Of a stretch of 51,204 nucleotides of DNA, positions 41,197 through 49,042 are shown piece after piece. Source of the DNA: Ilumatobacter sp. GTDB taxonomy: Bacteria; Actinomycetota; Acidimicrobiia; Acidimicrobiales; Ilumatobacteraceae. A model generated the notes under the pieces. The model did not search any database. It was not told the origin of the DNA and saw only the letters and a program-made list of their open reading frames with translations. The position numbers were made by a program, and so were the translations under genes. The stretch covers positions 1 to 51,204 of the forward strand of contig NZ_JASJCS010000012.1 of NCBI RefSeq assembly GCF_030065885.1. The letters run 5' to 3'. The first letter of the stretch is position 1; every line of letters starts with the position of its first letter.

Positions 41197-41928
41197 TCAC
41201 TTGCTCGCGGCGAGATGCTCGGCGAAGAAGGCGAGCATCCGCGTCCAGCTGTCTTCGGCGGCAGCCTCGTCGTGGCCCCCACGAAGCGGGCTCAGCGACG
41301 CCAGCGCCGCCGTCACGCCTCGGTGGTGGCTCATGAAGCTGTGACCCGCGTCGGGGTAGGTGACGATGTCGTGGTCGACACCGAGCTCATCGAGGCGACC
41401 CGCCAGTCGGCTGCCGTTGCCACCGAAGACACGGTCCCGACCGCCGTAGCCGCTCACCACCGGGCAGATGCCCTCGACGTCGTCGGGCACGTCTCCGTAG
41501 AAGGCCGCGGCAGCGCCGACCTCTGGGTGTCTCCCGAGGAGGAGCGCGAACCCGCCACCCATGCAGAAGCCGGCGACGCCGATCCGCGAGCCGTCGACGT
41601 CGGAGCGTTCGCTCAGTGACGAGCGGGCGGCTTCCAGGGCTGCGAGGGCGCGTCCTCCACCGTGGGAGTAGGCCCGGATGGTGCGCATGATGCAGATCGG
41701 CTTGGGGCCGAGGCCATCGAACAGGTCGGGGGCCAGGGCCGCATACCCTGCGTCGGCGAAGCGCCGCGTGATGCGACGGACGTCGTCGTTGAGACCCAGC
41801 AGCTCGTGGACCACGATCACTGCGGGCCACGCACCAGCTTCGCCGACTCCGGCGTGCTCGGGGAGCGCGAGCGAGGCCCGCATCGTCGTGTCACCCAGCG
41901 GTACTCGAACGGTCTCGTCCAGAGCCAC
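41197..41928 (-). CDS. Dienelactone hydrolase-family protein
   Basis: 243 aa alpha/beta hydrolase. The catalytic triad is visible: Cys in GVAGFCMGGGFAL, Asp in GYGGRDRVFGG and His in YPDAGHSFMSHH. The Glu of VVHELLGLNDDVRRITRRFADAGYAALAPDLF (in pieces) is the residue that activates the cysteine in this family. It hydrolyses dienelactones or related esters; the substrate is not known here and no aromatic-degradation genes are adjacent. GTG 41928 lies 6 nt from TAGCCT. Confidence 0.9.
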   Translation of the reverse strand: MALDETVRVPLGDTTMRASLALPEHAGVGEAGAWPAVIVVHELLGLNDDVRRITRRFADAGYAALAPDLFDGLGPKPICIMRTIRAYSHGGGRALAALEAARSSLSERSDVDGSRIGVAGFCMGGGFALLLGRHPEVGAAAAFYGDVPDDVEGICPVVSGYGGRDRVFGGNGSRLAGRLDELGVDHDIVTYPDAGHSFMSHHRGVTAALASLSPLRGGHDEAAAEDSWTRMLAFFAEHLAASK

Positions 41929-41934
41929 GAGGTG

Positions 41935-41940
41935 AGGCTA
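41935..41940 (-). promoter_or_regulatory. Putative -10 element of the dienelactone hydrolase gene
   Basis: TAGCCT on the minus strand, 6 nt before GTG 41928, consistent with a leaderless mRNA. Confidence 0.4.
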
Positions 41941-42079
41941 CGTGCCCCAGCGGATCGCCGGGGCCGCCCGGGAGCCGCCGGCGGCCACGAGCCGCGGCTC
42001 GATGCCCTGCCTGACCGAGACCGGGCCACGCAGTGGACCCTCGAGGTCCTCCATCCCTCGACCCCGACCCGTCGGTCAC

Positions 42080-43072
42080 TCAGGCGACGGCGCGCTCCTC
42101 GTCCTGGTGTTCGCGGAACCACCGGTCGGAGGCCTCGACGATCTCGTTCCAGAACTTGGGGTCGCTGGACCAGTGCCCGAAGGGGACCTCGAGATACTCC
42201 TTGGGTCCCCCGAGCCGGTCGTAGTTGCGCCGAGTCAGTCTCGGATCCACCATCTCGTCCCGCGCCTGGTTGATGACCAGCGTGGGAATCCGGTTCTGCT
42301 CGAGGGGAACCGCCGGCGGTGTGGTCGAGCAGCTCGCGAAGTACCTGATGGCGATCTTCCGGGGAGGCACTGGATCGGCGTCCCAGAGCGCCTGGAAGTC
42401 GGGATCGCGGCGGTCCATGAGCTTGTCGAACCGACCGACCCAGGAGAAGGGGAACCGCACGCGGTGCAGGGGGGTCAGCAACCACATGAAGGCACGCGAG
42501 ATGTGTGCCGTGCCCCGCACCTTGGCCAGCGGCGCCAGCTTCGAGAAGTCCCACGAGTCGACGGTCGAGAAATCGACCAGGTTCAGGCAGGCGATCGCCC
42601 TGACCGGCGCGCCGGCTGCCGCTGCGTAGTACGTGAGGCCGCCGCCGATGCTTCCGCCGCCCATGAACACCGGTCCGTCCCAACGGGACTCGGCCCAGCG
42701 CGCCACGTCGACGATGCTCTGTGTGGCCTCGACGACCGTGTAGTCCCCTGGGCGGCCACCGGACAGCCCCTGTCCGATCTGGTCGGGCAGGACCACCGTG
42801 TAGCCCCGGTCGAAGTACGTCAACCCCAGTCTCACGAAGATCCGGCAGTAGCCGGCTGCGCCGTGATTGAAGATGACCACCGGAGCGCCAGGATCGGACT
42901 GCGGATACACATCCACGTGGATGGACGCTCCGCCGGACCGAACCGAGTGCACCTCGCGCAGCTGATCGCCGCGCGCGAGCGTTGCATCGTCGTAGTAGAT
43001 CCGCCAGTACTCCTCGCCCATGTCTCGTTCCGACCCCGAACTTGCTCGGGGCTCAGATGAGATCGTCTTCAC
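42080..43072 (-). CDS. Alpha/beta-hydrolase fold protein
   Basis: 330 aa from GTG 43072. VVIFNHGAAGYCRIF supplies the oxyanion region, FMGGGSIGGGLTYY the nucleophile elbow (GxSxG), INQARDEMVDPR the acid and VPFGHWSSDPKFW the histidine. The middle (ISRAFMWLLTPLHRVRFPF) is a hydrophobic lid. Substrate unknown. GTG 43072 is favoured over ATG 43021 because a strong Shine-Dalgarno, GAGGAGGG, lies 5 nt upstream. That GTG also overlaps a TGA of the preceding frame as GTGA. Confidence 0.85.
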   Translation of the reverse strand: MKTISSEPRASSGSERDMGEEYWRIYYDDATLARGDQLREVHSVRSGGASIHVDVYPQSDPGAPVVIFNHGAAGYCRIFVRLGLTYFDRGYTVVLPDQIGQGLSGGRPGDYTVVEATQSIVDVARWAESRWDGPVFMGGGSIGGGLTYYAAAAGAPVRAIACLNLVDFSTVDSWDFSKLAPLAKVRGTAHISRAFMWLLTPLHRVRFPFSWVGRFDKLMDRRDPDFQALWDADPVPPRKIAIRYFASCSTTPPAVPLEQNRIPTLVINQARDEMVDPRLTRRNYDRLGGPKEYLEVPFGHWSSDPKFWNEIVEASDRWFREHQDEERAVA

Positions 43073-43340
43073 TGTCTCCCTCCTCTCCTGAGGGGCGCGC
43101 CCGACGTCTCGGTGACGCCACGGACTGCGCCCGATCCCCACTCGCTGCGGATGGATGCGACGGCGCCGGCATGGTCCGTCCCGGTCCGGCGTCGCACGTA
43201 GGTCGTCGAGCCGATGATCGGGACACATCCTCGAACACCGTCGCGGCGCCCGTACTGCGACCGGAGCACCACGGCACCACCAGCGATCCAGCCCCGTGCC
43301 GCACTGGTCGAGCTGCGCGGCGGCCGGTCTCGCCGGGCAT
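43053..43340 (-). CDS. Possible small gene upstream of the hydrolase, reading frame unresolved
   Basis: An ATG at 43340 has a strong Shine-Dalgarno (AAGGAGG, 7 nt upstream) and opens a 95-codon frame ending at 43053. From about 43235 downward, codon pattern (GC-rich third positions) favours a different frame, with IIGSTTYVRRRTGTDHAGAVAS, which ends in a TGA at 43069-43071 overlapping the hydrolase GTG. Either a frameshift has broken one gene, or only one frame is real. No family was recognised in either. Confidence 0.3.
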   Translation of the reverse strand: MPGETGRRAARPVRHGAGSLVVPWCSGRSTGAATVFEDVSRSSARRPTCDAGPGRTMPAPSHPSAASGDRAQSVASPRRRARPSGEEGDSEDDLI

Positions 43341-43630
43341 GGCCGATCCTCCTTCAGCGATCCAGTCACCATTCTCGCGCCCACTCGCACGACTGCATAG
43401 GGCCCGAGAAGCCCAATCCACACCAAGGCCCCCACCGCGCGCCCAGCCGGCTCCCCCGACACTGCCGGGATCCGCACGTCGACCGCCCTCCCGATGGACC
43501 CGAATCCGCCCTCGGACAGTGCGTGCCGGCCCGGCATCTGCTCGTGGCTCGACATCGCGTCACCGGGTACCTGAGTACCCGATCGCGAGAAATCGCGAAC
43601 CGGACCGCGCGGCGCGCCGTACTGGTGGGC
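43073..43630. other. 558-nt stretch between hydrolase and DUF6529 gene
   Basis: Contains the unresolved small frame at 43053-43340. Farther upstream, 43341-43555, a minus-strand open frame starting MSSHEQMPGRHALSEGG has GC-rich third positions and a hydrophobic stretch (GALVWIGLLGPYAVV), but no matching stop at the next start and no recognised family. It looks like the remains of one or two decayed genes. Nothing else was seen. Confidence 0.4.
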
Positions 43631-44230
43631 GTGACTGCAACGATCACCCCGAACGACCAGCAGGTCGGGCGCACTCGAGTGACTCCCCTCGTCCTCGCGG
43701 CGGGCGCCGGCGGCTTCGTTGCACTCGCCATCGGCACGTACGGCCGGGTGCACACGCCCACGGGACAGGGCATGGCGACCTTCGGATTCCCGGCCGTACT
43801 GCCGATGAAGGCGTGGTTCACGACGGGTGCCTTCGCGCTCGTGCTCGTCCAGCTCGCGACCGCGCTGCGGATGTGGGGGCGGCTGCCGTTCCCCGGCACG
43901 ATGCCCACCTGGTTCCCGGCCGCCTCGTTGGATGCGAGGCGCCTGCATCGCTGGTCGGGCACCGCCGCCTTCTTGCTGACGCTGCCCGTCGCGTACCACT
44001 GCCTCTGGGCCCTCGGGTTCCAGGACACGACGCCGCGGGTGCTCGTGCACAGCATCCTCGGCTGCGCGTTCTACGGCGCCTTCACGACGAAGATGCTCGT
44101 GCTGCGGGTCGATCGCCTCCCGAGCTGGACGCTGCCCGTCGTCGGCGGTTGCCTCGTCGCGATCCTCACGGGCCTCTGGCTCACGTCATCCCTCTGGTTC
44201 TTCACCAACGTCGGGTTCCCCGGCGTCTGA
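43631..44230 (+). CDS. DUF6529-like four- to five-helix membrane protein, putative b-type electron carrier
   Basis: 199 aa. Hydrophobic segments lie near residues 20-37, 58-80, 105-125, 138-155 and 168-188. Histidines fall within or at the edges of helices (RRLHRWSG, VAYHCLWAL, VLVHSILG), spaced as in ferric-reductase or cytochrome b561-type heme proteins. DUF6529 is my reading of the family from the MKAWFTT and LHRWSGTAAFLL.LPVA.HCLWALGF features. It is followed 14 nt later by a cupredoxin gene, which fits a small electron-transfer unit. GTG 43631 is used; GTG 43625 is also possible. Confidence 0.7.
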   Translation: MTATITPNDQQVGRTRVTPLVLAAGAGGFVALAIGTYGRVHTPTGQGMATFGFPAVLPMKAWFTTGAFALVLVQLATALRMWGRLPFPGTMPTWFPAASLDARRLHRWSGTAAFLLTLPVAYHCLWALGFQDTTPRVLVHSILGCAFYGAFTTKMLVLRVDRLPSWTLPVVGGCLVAILTGLWLTSSLWFFTNVGFPGV

Positions 44231-44244
44231 CCCACGGAGCTCTC

Positions 44245-44664
44245 ATGCGCATCCTCACCCCGACCCTCTCGATCTGCGCGCTCGCAGCTGCGTTCACCGC
44301 CGGCGCCCTGACCGCCGCGCCCGACCGACCGGCCCCCGCCGGCCACGCAGCACATGCTGCGCCGGCGGCCGGGCCCGGCACGGCCGGCGGCCCGGCGGAA
44401 GCGGCGCCGACCGATGCCGCAGAGGTCCCGACGATCACGATCAGCGGCTTCGCCTTCGACACGCCGTCGGTGCCGGCCGGGTCGACGGTCCGCATCGTCA
44501 ACACCGACTCGGCACCGCACACGGTGACCGCCCGCGACGGCTCGTTCGACGTGTTCCTCGACGGTGGCACCGAGACCACGTTCGTCGTGCCCACGACCGC
44601 GGGCACGTTCGACTTCTTCTGCACGATCCACCCCTCGATGACGAGCTCGCTCGTCGTCACCTGA
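44245..44664 (+). CDS. Exported cupredoxin (plastocyanin-like blue copper protein)
   Basis: 139 aa. A signal peptide (residues 1-25) and an Ala/Pro/His-rich spacer precede one cupredoxin domain. Type 1 copper ligands are His92 (SAPHTVTA), Cys126, His129 and Met132 (FFCTIHPSM). It would carry single electrons on the outer face of the membrane. ATG 44245 follows GGAG by 6 nt and lies 14 nt after the membrane-protein stop; a lipoprotein of the Lipoprotein_15 type follows. This suggests a three-part electron-transfer operon (inferred). Confidence 0.9.
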   Translation: MRILTPTLSICALAAAFTAGALTAAPDRPAPAGHAAHAAPAAGPGTAGGPAEAAPTDAAEVPTITISGFAFDTPSVPAGSTVRIVNTDSAPHTVTARDGSFDVFLDGGTETTFVVPTTAGTFDFFCTIHPSMTSSLVVT

Positions 44665-44731
44665 CCACACCCCATCCGGCGGTGAGGCGACTCGCCGCCG
44701 TTCCGCACAACCCATCCTGAGGAGGACCCAC

Positions 44732-45727
44732 ATGAACACCACCTTCACCCCGCGCGCCCCCAAGCGGGTCGTGACACTCGCCGGGCTCACCGCCGCTGCG
44801 GTCGCCCTCAGCGCCTGCGGCGACGATCCGGCACCGATCTCGGCACCGGTCGAGGCGGCCGAGACGACGACCACCGTCGCTGCGCCGGCGCCTGCGGCGA
44901 CCGCCGCTCCGGTCGAGCCCGCAGCCCCGGCCGCCGAGGCGCCGCGCGATGCCGTCGTCAAGATCAGCCAGACCGAGCTCGGCGACGTCCTCGCCGACGC
45001 AGACGGCCAGACCCTCTACGCGTTCACCAACGACGTCGACGCCGTGAGCACCTGCTACGGCACCTGCGCCGAGGCGTGGCCACCGATCATCGTCGACCCC
45101 GACTTCATCGTCAGCCCCGGCCTCGACAGCGGCATCTTCGCGACGACCGTGCGCGAGGACGGCAACCACCAGCTCGTGGCCGGCAAGTTCCCCCTCTATC
45201 TCTTCGCCGCCGACGCCAAGCCCGGCGACATCACCGGCCACGGCTCGGGCGACGTCTGGTTCGCCGTCGACCTGGGTGGCCGCATCATCGAGGACGGCGC
45301 ACCGCCGGCCGACGCCGAGCAGGGCGAGACCGCCGACGAGCAGATCTCCGACGAGCAGGCCGGCGAGGTCGTTGCGCCGATGATCCAGCTCGGCGACAGC
45401 GAGCTCGGCCCGATCGTCACCGACGCCAACGGGATCTCGCTGTACCTGTTCACCCCGGACGAGGCCGGCAACCCGACCTGCACTGGCGACTGCGCCGGCA
45501 CGTGGCCGCCGCTGCTCATCGAGGCTGGCAGCGAGCTCGCCGCCGGCGAGGGCATCGACCCGGCCCTGCTGAGCACCGTCGAGCACCCCGACGGCGGCAT
45601 GCAGCTCAAGATCGGCATCTGGCCGCTCTACTACTTCGCCGGCGACAGTGAGCCCGGCGACGTCACCGGCCAGGGCTCCGGCGACAAGTGGTTCGTCGTC
45701 GCCGCCGACGGCAAGGCGATCCGCTGA
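44732..45727 (+). CDS. Lipoprotein with two Lipoprotein_15 (secreted repeat) domains
   Basis: 331 aa. The signal peptide ends in LSAC, a lipobox. After an Ala/Thr/Pro-rich spacer come two copies of the COG4315-type repeat. The first has GQTLYAFTNDVDAVSTCYGTCAEAWPP and the second ISLYLFTPDEAGNPTCTGDCAGTWPP (in pieces), each with CxxxCAxxWPP, then PLY.F...A.PGD.TG.GSGD.WF. Family function is unknown, but it often accompanies respiratory or metal-redox genes. ATG 44732 has AGGAGG 7 nt upstream. The shared 3' palindrome follows 8 nt after the stop. Confidence 0.9.
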   Translation: MNTTFTPRAPKRVVTLAGLTAAAVALSACGDDPAPISAPVEAAETTTTVAAPAPAATAAPVEPAAPAAEAPRDAVVKISQTELGDVLADADGQTLYAFTNDVDAVSTCYGTCAEAWPPIIVDPDFIVSPGLDSGIFATTVREDGNHQLVAGKFPLYLFAADAKPGDITGHGSGDVWFAVDLGGRIIEDGAPPADAEQGETADEQISDEQAGEVVAPMIQLGDSELGPIVTDANGISLYLFTPDEAGNPTCTGDCAGTWPPLLIEAGSELAAGEGIDPALLSTVEHPDGGMQLKIGIWPLYYFAGDSEPGDVTGQGSGDKWFVVAADGKAIR

Positions 45728-45735
45728 CCCCCAGT

Positions 45736-45762
45736 TTCACGTTGTGTCAGACACAACGTGAA
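45736..45762. terminator. Perfect 27-nt palindrome at a gene 3' end (terminator candidate)
   Basis: TTCACGTTGTGTC and GACACAACGTGAA pair over 13 bp around one A. The core GTTGTGTCAGACACAAC is shared with 28385-28419; the outer arms (TTCAC with GTGAA) differ but remain complementary. Confidence 0.6.
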
Positions 45763-45807
45763 GGAGCGGGAACCGCGACCTACGCCTCGGCACGACGAGC
45801 GGCACGT

Positions 45808-45825
45808 CTACTGCGGGCGCAGTAG
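45808..45825. promoter_or_regulatory. Inverted repeat upstream of the ABC transporter genes (operator candidate)
   Basis: CTACTGCG and CGCAGTAG, 8 bp each around GG, 58 nt before the ATG of the ATPase gene. The size and symmetry suit a dimeric regulator such as the NarL-type response regulator encoded 3 kb downstream (inferred). Confidence 0.4.
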
Positions 45826-45883
45826 GCGCGGAACCTGCGCCGGGACGATGTGCGACGACGGCGCGACTTCGGATCATGGGAGC

Positions 45884-46807
45884 ATGATCGAAGTCACCAA
45901 CCTCACCAAGCGCTACGGCACCACGACCGCCGTCGACGACCTCTCCTTCACCGTCCGCCCGGGCATCGTCACCGGCTTCCTCGGCCCGAACGGCGCCGGC
46001 AAGTCAACGACGATGCGGATGGTCCTCGGCCTCGACCAGCCGACGCACGGCACCGCCACCCTGAACGGTCGCCGCCTCGACCAGCACACCGCCCCGCTCA
46101 CCGAGCTCGGTGCGCTGCTCGAGGCGAAAGCCGTCCACCCGAAGCGCACTGCCCGCAACCACCTCCGGGCCCTGGCGGCGACCACGGGCATCTCGAACCG
46201 GCGGGTCGACGAGGTGCTCGACATCGTGGGCCTCACCGATGTCGCCGACCGGCTCGCCGGCGGGTTCTCGCTCGGGATGGCCCAGCGGCTCGGCATCGCC
46301 TCAGCGCTGCTCGGCGATCCGGCGACGGTGATGCTCGACGAGCCCGTGAACGGCCTCGACCCCGAGGGCGTCCTGTGGATCCGCCACCTCCTGAAGGACC
46401 TCGCCGCCGAGGGACGGACCGTGTTCGTGTCGTCGCACCTGATGAGCGAGATGGCGCTGACCGCCGACCACTTCGTGATCATCGGGCGCGGGCGCATGAT
46501 CGCCGATGTCACCGCCGCCGAGCTCGAGGCGATGGCGCCGGAGGCGAGCGTGTCGGTGCGCAGCGACGACGACGCCAAGCTCCGAGATCTGATGTCCCGG
46601 GACGGTGTCTCGATCACGACCACCGCCGAGCCCGGGTTGACCGTGGTCGGCCTGTCGAGCGGCGAGATCGGCCGCATCGCCGCCGACCACGCGATCGCAC
46701 TCTCCGAGCTCACCAATCGTCGCAGCACGCTGGAGCAGACGTTCATGGATCTGACCGCCGACGCCGTCGAGTACAGCGCCCACTCCGTCCACCGGGAGGC
46801 GGCGTGA
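45884..46807 (+). CDS. ABC transporter ATP-binding protein
   Basis: 307 aa, ABC-2 exporter type. Walker A GPNGAGKSTT, signature FSLGMAQRLG (LSGGQ equivalent), Walker B VMLDEPVNGLDPEG and switch His in FVSSHLMSEM. The C-terminal 90 residues are the usual extension of drug/lantibiotic exporters (NRRSTLEQTFMDLT). ATG 45884 has GATCAT 6 nt upstream. It overlaps the permease gene, and the pair with the downstream kinase/regulator resembles stress-inducible exporters controlled by their own two-component system. Confidence 0.93.
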   Translation: MIEVTNLTKRYGTTTAVDDLSFTVRPGIVTGFLGPNGAGKSTTMRMVLGLDQPTHGTATLNGRRLDQHTAPLTELGALLEAKAVHPKRTARNHLRALAATTGISNRRVDEVLDIVGLTDVADRLAGGFSLGMAQRLGIASALLGDPATVMLDEPVNGLDPEGVLWIRHLLKDLAAEGRTVFVSSHLMSEMALTADHFVIIGRGRMIADVTAAELEAMAPEASVSVRSDDDAKLRDLMSRDGVSITTTAEPGLTVVGLSSGEIGRIAADHAIALSELTNRRSTLEQTFMDLTADAVEYSAHSVHREAA

Positions 46808-47775
46808 TGACCACCATCGACACGAGCACGCCCCATCGAACCATCCACCACCCGACTGCAGCCCACGAGGGCCGGAACGACAAGCGAGACGACATGAGCA
46901 CCATCACCACCACCAGCACCAGCACCAGCACCAGCACCACGATCCCCACGACGCCCGACGAGGAGGCGGGAAGCGCGCTCGCCACCGCCGTCCGCAGCGA
47001 CACCGATGTGTCCCACCGGGTGACGTTGCGGCGGGTGACGTCGTCCGAGTGGCTCAAGTTCAGATCGGTCCGCTCGAACCTCGTCGCCCTCCTCGGATCG
47101 GCCGCCGCCGCGATCGGGCTCGGAGCCCTGTTCGCATCGCTCGCGGGCAGTGACGACGGACCCCAACGCCTCGGCAACGACGCCCTGTCGCTCAGCCTCG
47201 GCGGGTTCGAGATGAGCCAGCTCGTCGTCGCCATCCTGGGTGTCGCACTGGTCGCCGGCGAGTACCAGACCGGCCTCGTCCGGACGTGGTTCGCCGCCGC
47301 TCCCAGTCGTCTTCGGGTCCTCGCAGCGAAGATCGGCGTGTACGGCGCCTCGGCATTCGTCGTGACGCTGGTGGCCGCGACGCTGGCGTTCCTCGCCGGC
47401 CAAGCGGTGTTCAGCGGCGAAGCTCTCACGCTCGTCGACGACGGCGTGCTCCAGGCGCTCGTCGGCACCGCATTCTACGCCGCCTGCATCGGCGTGATGG
47501 GCATCGGCCTCGGCTTCCTCCTGCGGAGCACCGCTGCCGGCGCCGGCGCCGTCGTGACGACGCTGATGATCGCCCCGATCCTCGTGAACCTGCTCCCGGA
47601 CTCGATCGCCGACCCGGTCGGCAAGATCCTGCCGAGCAACGCCGGTTCAGCGCTGCGAGGAGTGTCGACCAATAGCGAGCTGTTGTCCGCTGGCTGGGGC
47701 CTGGCCGTCCTGCTCGCCTGGGTCGCCGCCATCGTCGGAGCAGCTGCGATCTCGCTCCGCCGCAGGGATGCGTGA
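46807..47775 (+). CDS. ABC-2 type transporter permease
   Basis: 322 aa. A long polar N-terminus includes a Ser-Thr run (see repeat). TSSEWLKFRSVRSNLVALLGSAAAAIGLGALF (in pieces) opens the membrane part, the classic EW.K..t.rs.....l opening of ABC-2 permeases. Six membrane segments follow, with GEYQTGLVRTWFAAAPSRLRVLAAKI in the cytoplasmic coupling helix. It ends with AISLRRRDA. ATG 46807 overlaps the ATPase stop; ATG 46894 is a possible shorter start that would still include the Ser-Thr run. Confidence 0.88.
   Translation: MTTIDTSTPHRTIHHPTAAHEGRNDKRDDMSTITTTSTSTSTSTTIPTTPDEEAGSALATAVRSDTDVSHRVTLRRVTSSEWLKFRSVRSNLVALLGSAAAAIGLGALFASLAGSDDGPQRLGNDALSLSLGGFEMSQLVVAILGVALVAGEYQTGLVRTWFAAAPSRLRVLAAKIGVYGASAFVVTLVAATLAFLAGQAVFSGEALTLVDDGVLQALVGTAFYAACIGVMGIGLGFLLRSTAAGAGAVVTTLMIAPILVNLLPDSIADPVGKILPSNAGSALRGVSTNSELLSAGWGLAVLLAWVAAIVGAAAISLRRRDA
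46915..46938 (+). repeat. Four tandem AGCACC hexamers inside the permease gene
   Basis: Perfect hexanucleotide array coding for Ser-Thr repeats near residues 37-44. Copy changes would keep the frame and alter the linker length. Confidence 0.8.
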
Positions 47776-47856
47776 GCGACCCGGCGCCGGCGCCGTCATG
47801 ATGCCCGAGCACACCGGTGGCGCCGTCGTGACGCCGGAGCGAAGCGGCGGCGCCAC

Positions 47857-47862
47857 TACCGT
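47857..47862 (+). promoter_or_regulatory. Putative -10 element of the histidine kinase gene
   Basis: TACCGT, 7 nt before ATG 47870, so the kinase/regulator pair may have its own leaderless transcript apart from the ABC genes. Confidence 0.4.
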
Positions 47863-47869
47863 CGCCCAC

Positions 47870-49042
47870 ATGAGCGAGCAGCCGCATCCCGAGGGGGTGC
47901 GGCTGTCGCCGTGGCGGGTGCCCCCGTGGGCGATCGACACCGTCTTCGTCGCGGTCATCGTCGTGGCGTTCATCGTCCGCCCGTTCACCGACGACATCGA
48001 CAGCTACGGCTGGGTCGACTGGTTCGGAGGCGCCGCCGCCGTTCTGGCGCTGTTGTCGCGCCGGCGGTTCCCCCTCGCCACACTGACCGTCGCCGTTGCC
48101 GCCACCGTGGTGGCGATCGCCGCGTCGGACCGGCCGTCGCTGATCATGCCGGTCGTGCTGGTTGCGCTCTACACCGTGGCGACCCGCTTCCACTGGAAGG
48201 TGGCGATCGCGGCCGGTGCCGCGACCACGCTGGTGTTCGCAGTGCTCGTCATTGCGCTCATCGATCGCGGCGAGATCGCCGGTGCCGGCCTCGCTGCGAT
48301 CGCCTGGCCCGCGTTCGCGGTCGCAGCCGGCACTGCGGTGCGGACGACTCGCGAGAACATCGCCGCCGCCCACGAACGGGCCCGCCGCGCCGAGGAGACC
48401 CGCGAGCTCGAAGCCCGCAGGCGGGTGGTCGAGGAGCGGCTGCGGATCGCCCGCGACGTGCACGACCTGGTCGCCCACCACATCGCCGTCGTCAACGTGC
48501 AAGCCGGTGTGGCGAGCCACGTCGTTCGATCCGACCCCGACGCCGCGGCCGATGCGCTCGGCATCGTGCGGAACGCCGCCGCGACCGTGGTCACCGAGCT
48601 CGGCGAGCTGCTGAGCGTCCTGCGAGCGTCCGACGAAGCGGACGATCCGACCGAACCGACGCCCGACCTGTCCGCGATCGGCGACCTCGTCTCCTCGTTC
48701 GCGGCCAGCGGTCTCGAGGTCGGCTTCGAGACGACGGGTTCACCGCGTCCGCTCAGCCCGACGGCCCAGCTCGCCGGGTACCGCGTCGTCCAGGAGGCGC
48801 TCACGAATGCGCACAAGTACGGCGACGGTTCGGCCACGGTCGCTCAGCGATTCGGCGACGACGCACTCGAGATCGTCGTGACCAACCCCGTCGGGTCCCG
48901 GGCCGGCGACGGCAGTGGCCTGGGTCTGCTCGGGATGCGCGAGCGGCTGGAGGCGGTCGGCGGCTCGCTCGACATCGACGACGACCGCACGCACCGGAGG
49001 TTCTCGGTGACGGCCGTGATCCCGGCGCAGGGGTCGACGTGA
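47870..49042 (+). CDS. Sensor histidine kinase, NarL-partner type (HisKA_3)
   Basis: 390 aa. The N-terminal half has about five membrane segments (residues 20-155) with short loops, a DesK/LiaS-like sensor without a large external domain. The dimerisation and phosphoacceptor region is RIARDVHDLVAHHIAVVN with His198. The ATPase domain shows NAHKYGDGS (N-box) and GSGLGLLGMRERLEAVGG. It should autophosphorylate and pass phosphate to the overlapping response regulator. ATG 47870 is preferred on the TACCGT element; a frame extension to 47768 exists but lacks membrane or family features. Confidence 0.92.
   Translation: MSEQPHPEGVRLSPWRVPPWAIDTVFVAVIVVAFIVRPFTDDIDSYGWVDWFGGAAAVLALLSRRRFPLATLTVAVAATVVAIAASDRPSLIMPVVLVALYTVATRFHWKVAIAAGAATTLVFAVLVIALIDRGEIAGAGLAAIAWPAFAVAAGTAVRTTRENIAAAHERARRAEETRELEARRRVVEERLRIARDVHDLVAHHIAVVNVQAGVASHVVRSDPDAAADALGIVRNAAATVVTELGELLSVLRASDEADDPTEPTPDLSAIGDLVSSFAASGLEVGFETTGSPRPLSPTAQLAGYRVVQEALTNAHKYGDGSATVAQRFGDDALEIVVTNPVGSRAGDGSGLGLLGMRERLEAVGGSLDIDDDRTHRRFSVTAVIPAQGST

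Noticed and set aside
43021..43021. ATG 43021 as start of the alpha/beta hydrolase
   Set aside because: GTG 43072 has a much stronger Shine-Dalgarno at ideal spacing and a GTGA overlap with the preceding frame.
46861..46940. Possible CRISPR-like array at the AGCACC repeats
   Set aside because: The units are only 6 nt with no spacers and lie in frame within a gene; this is a coding microsatellite.
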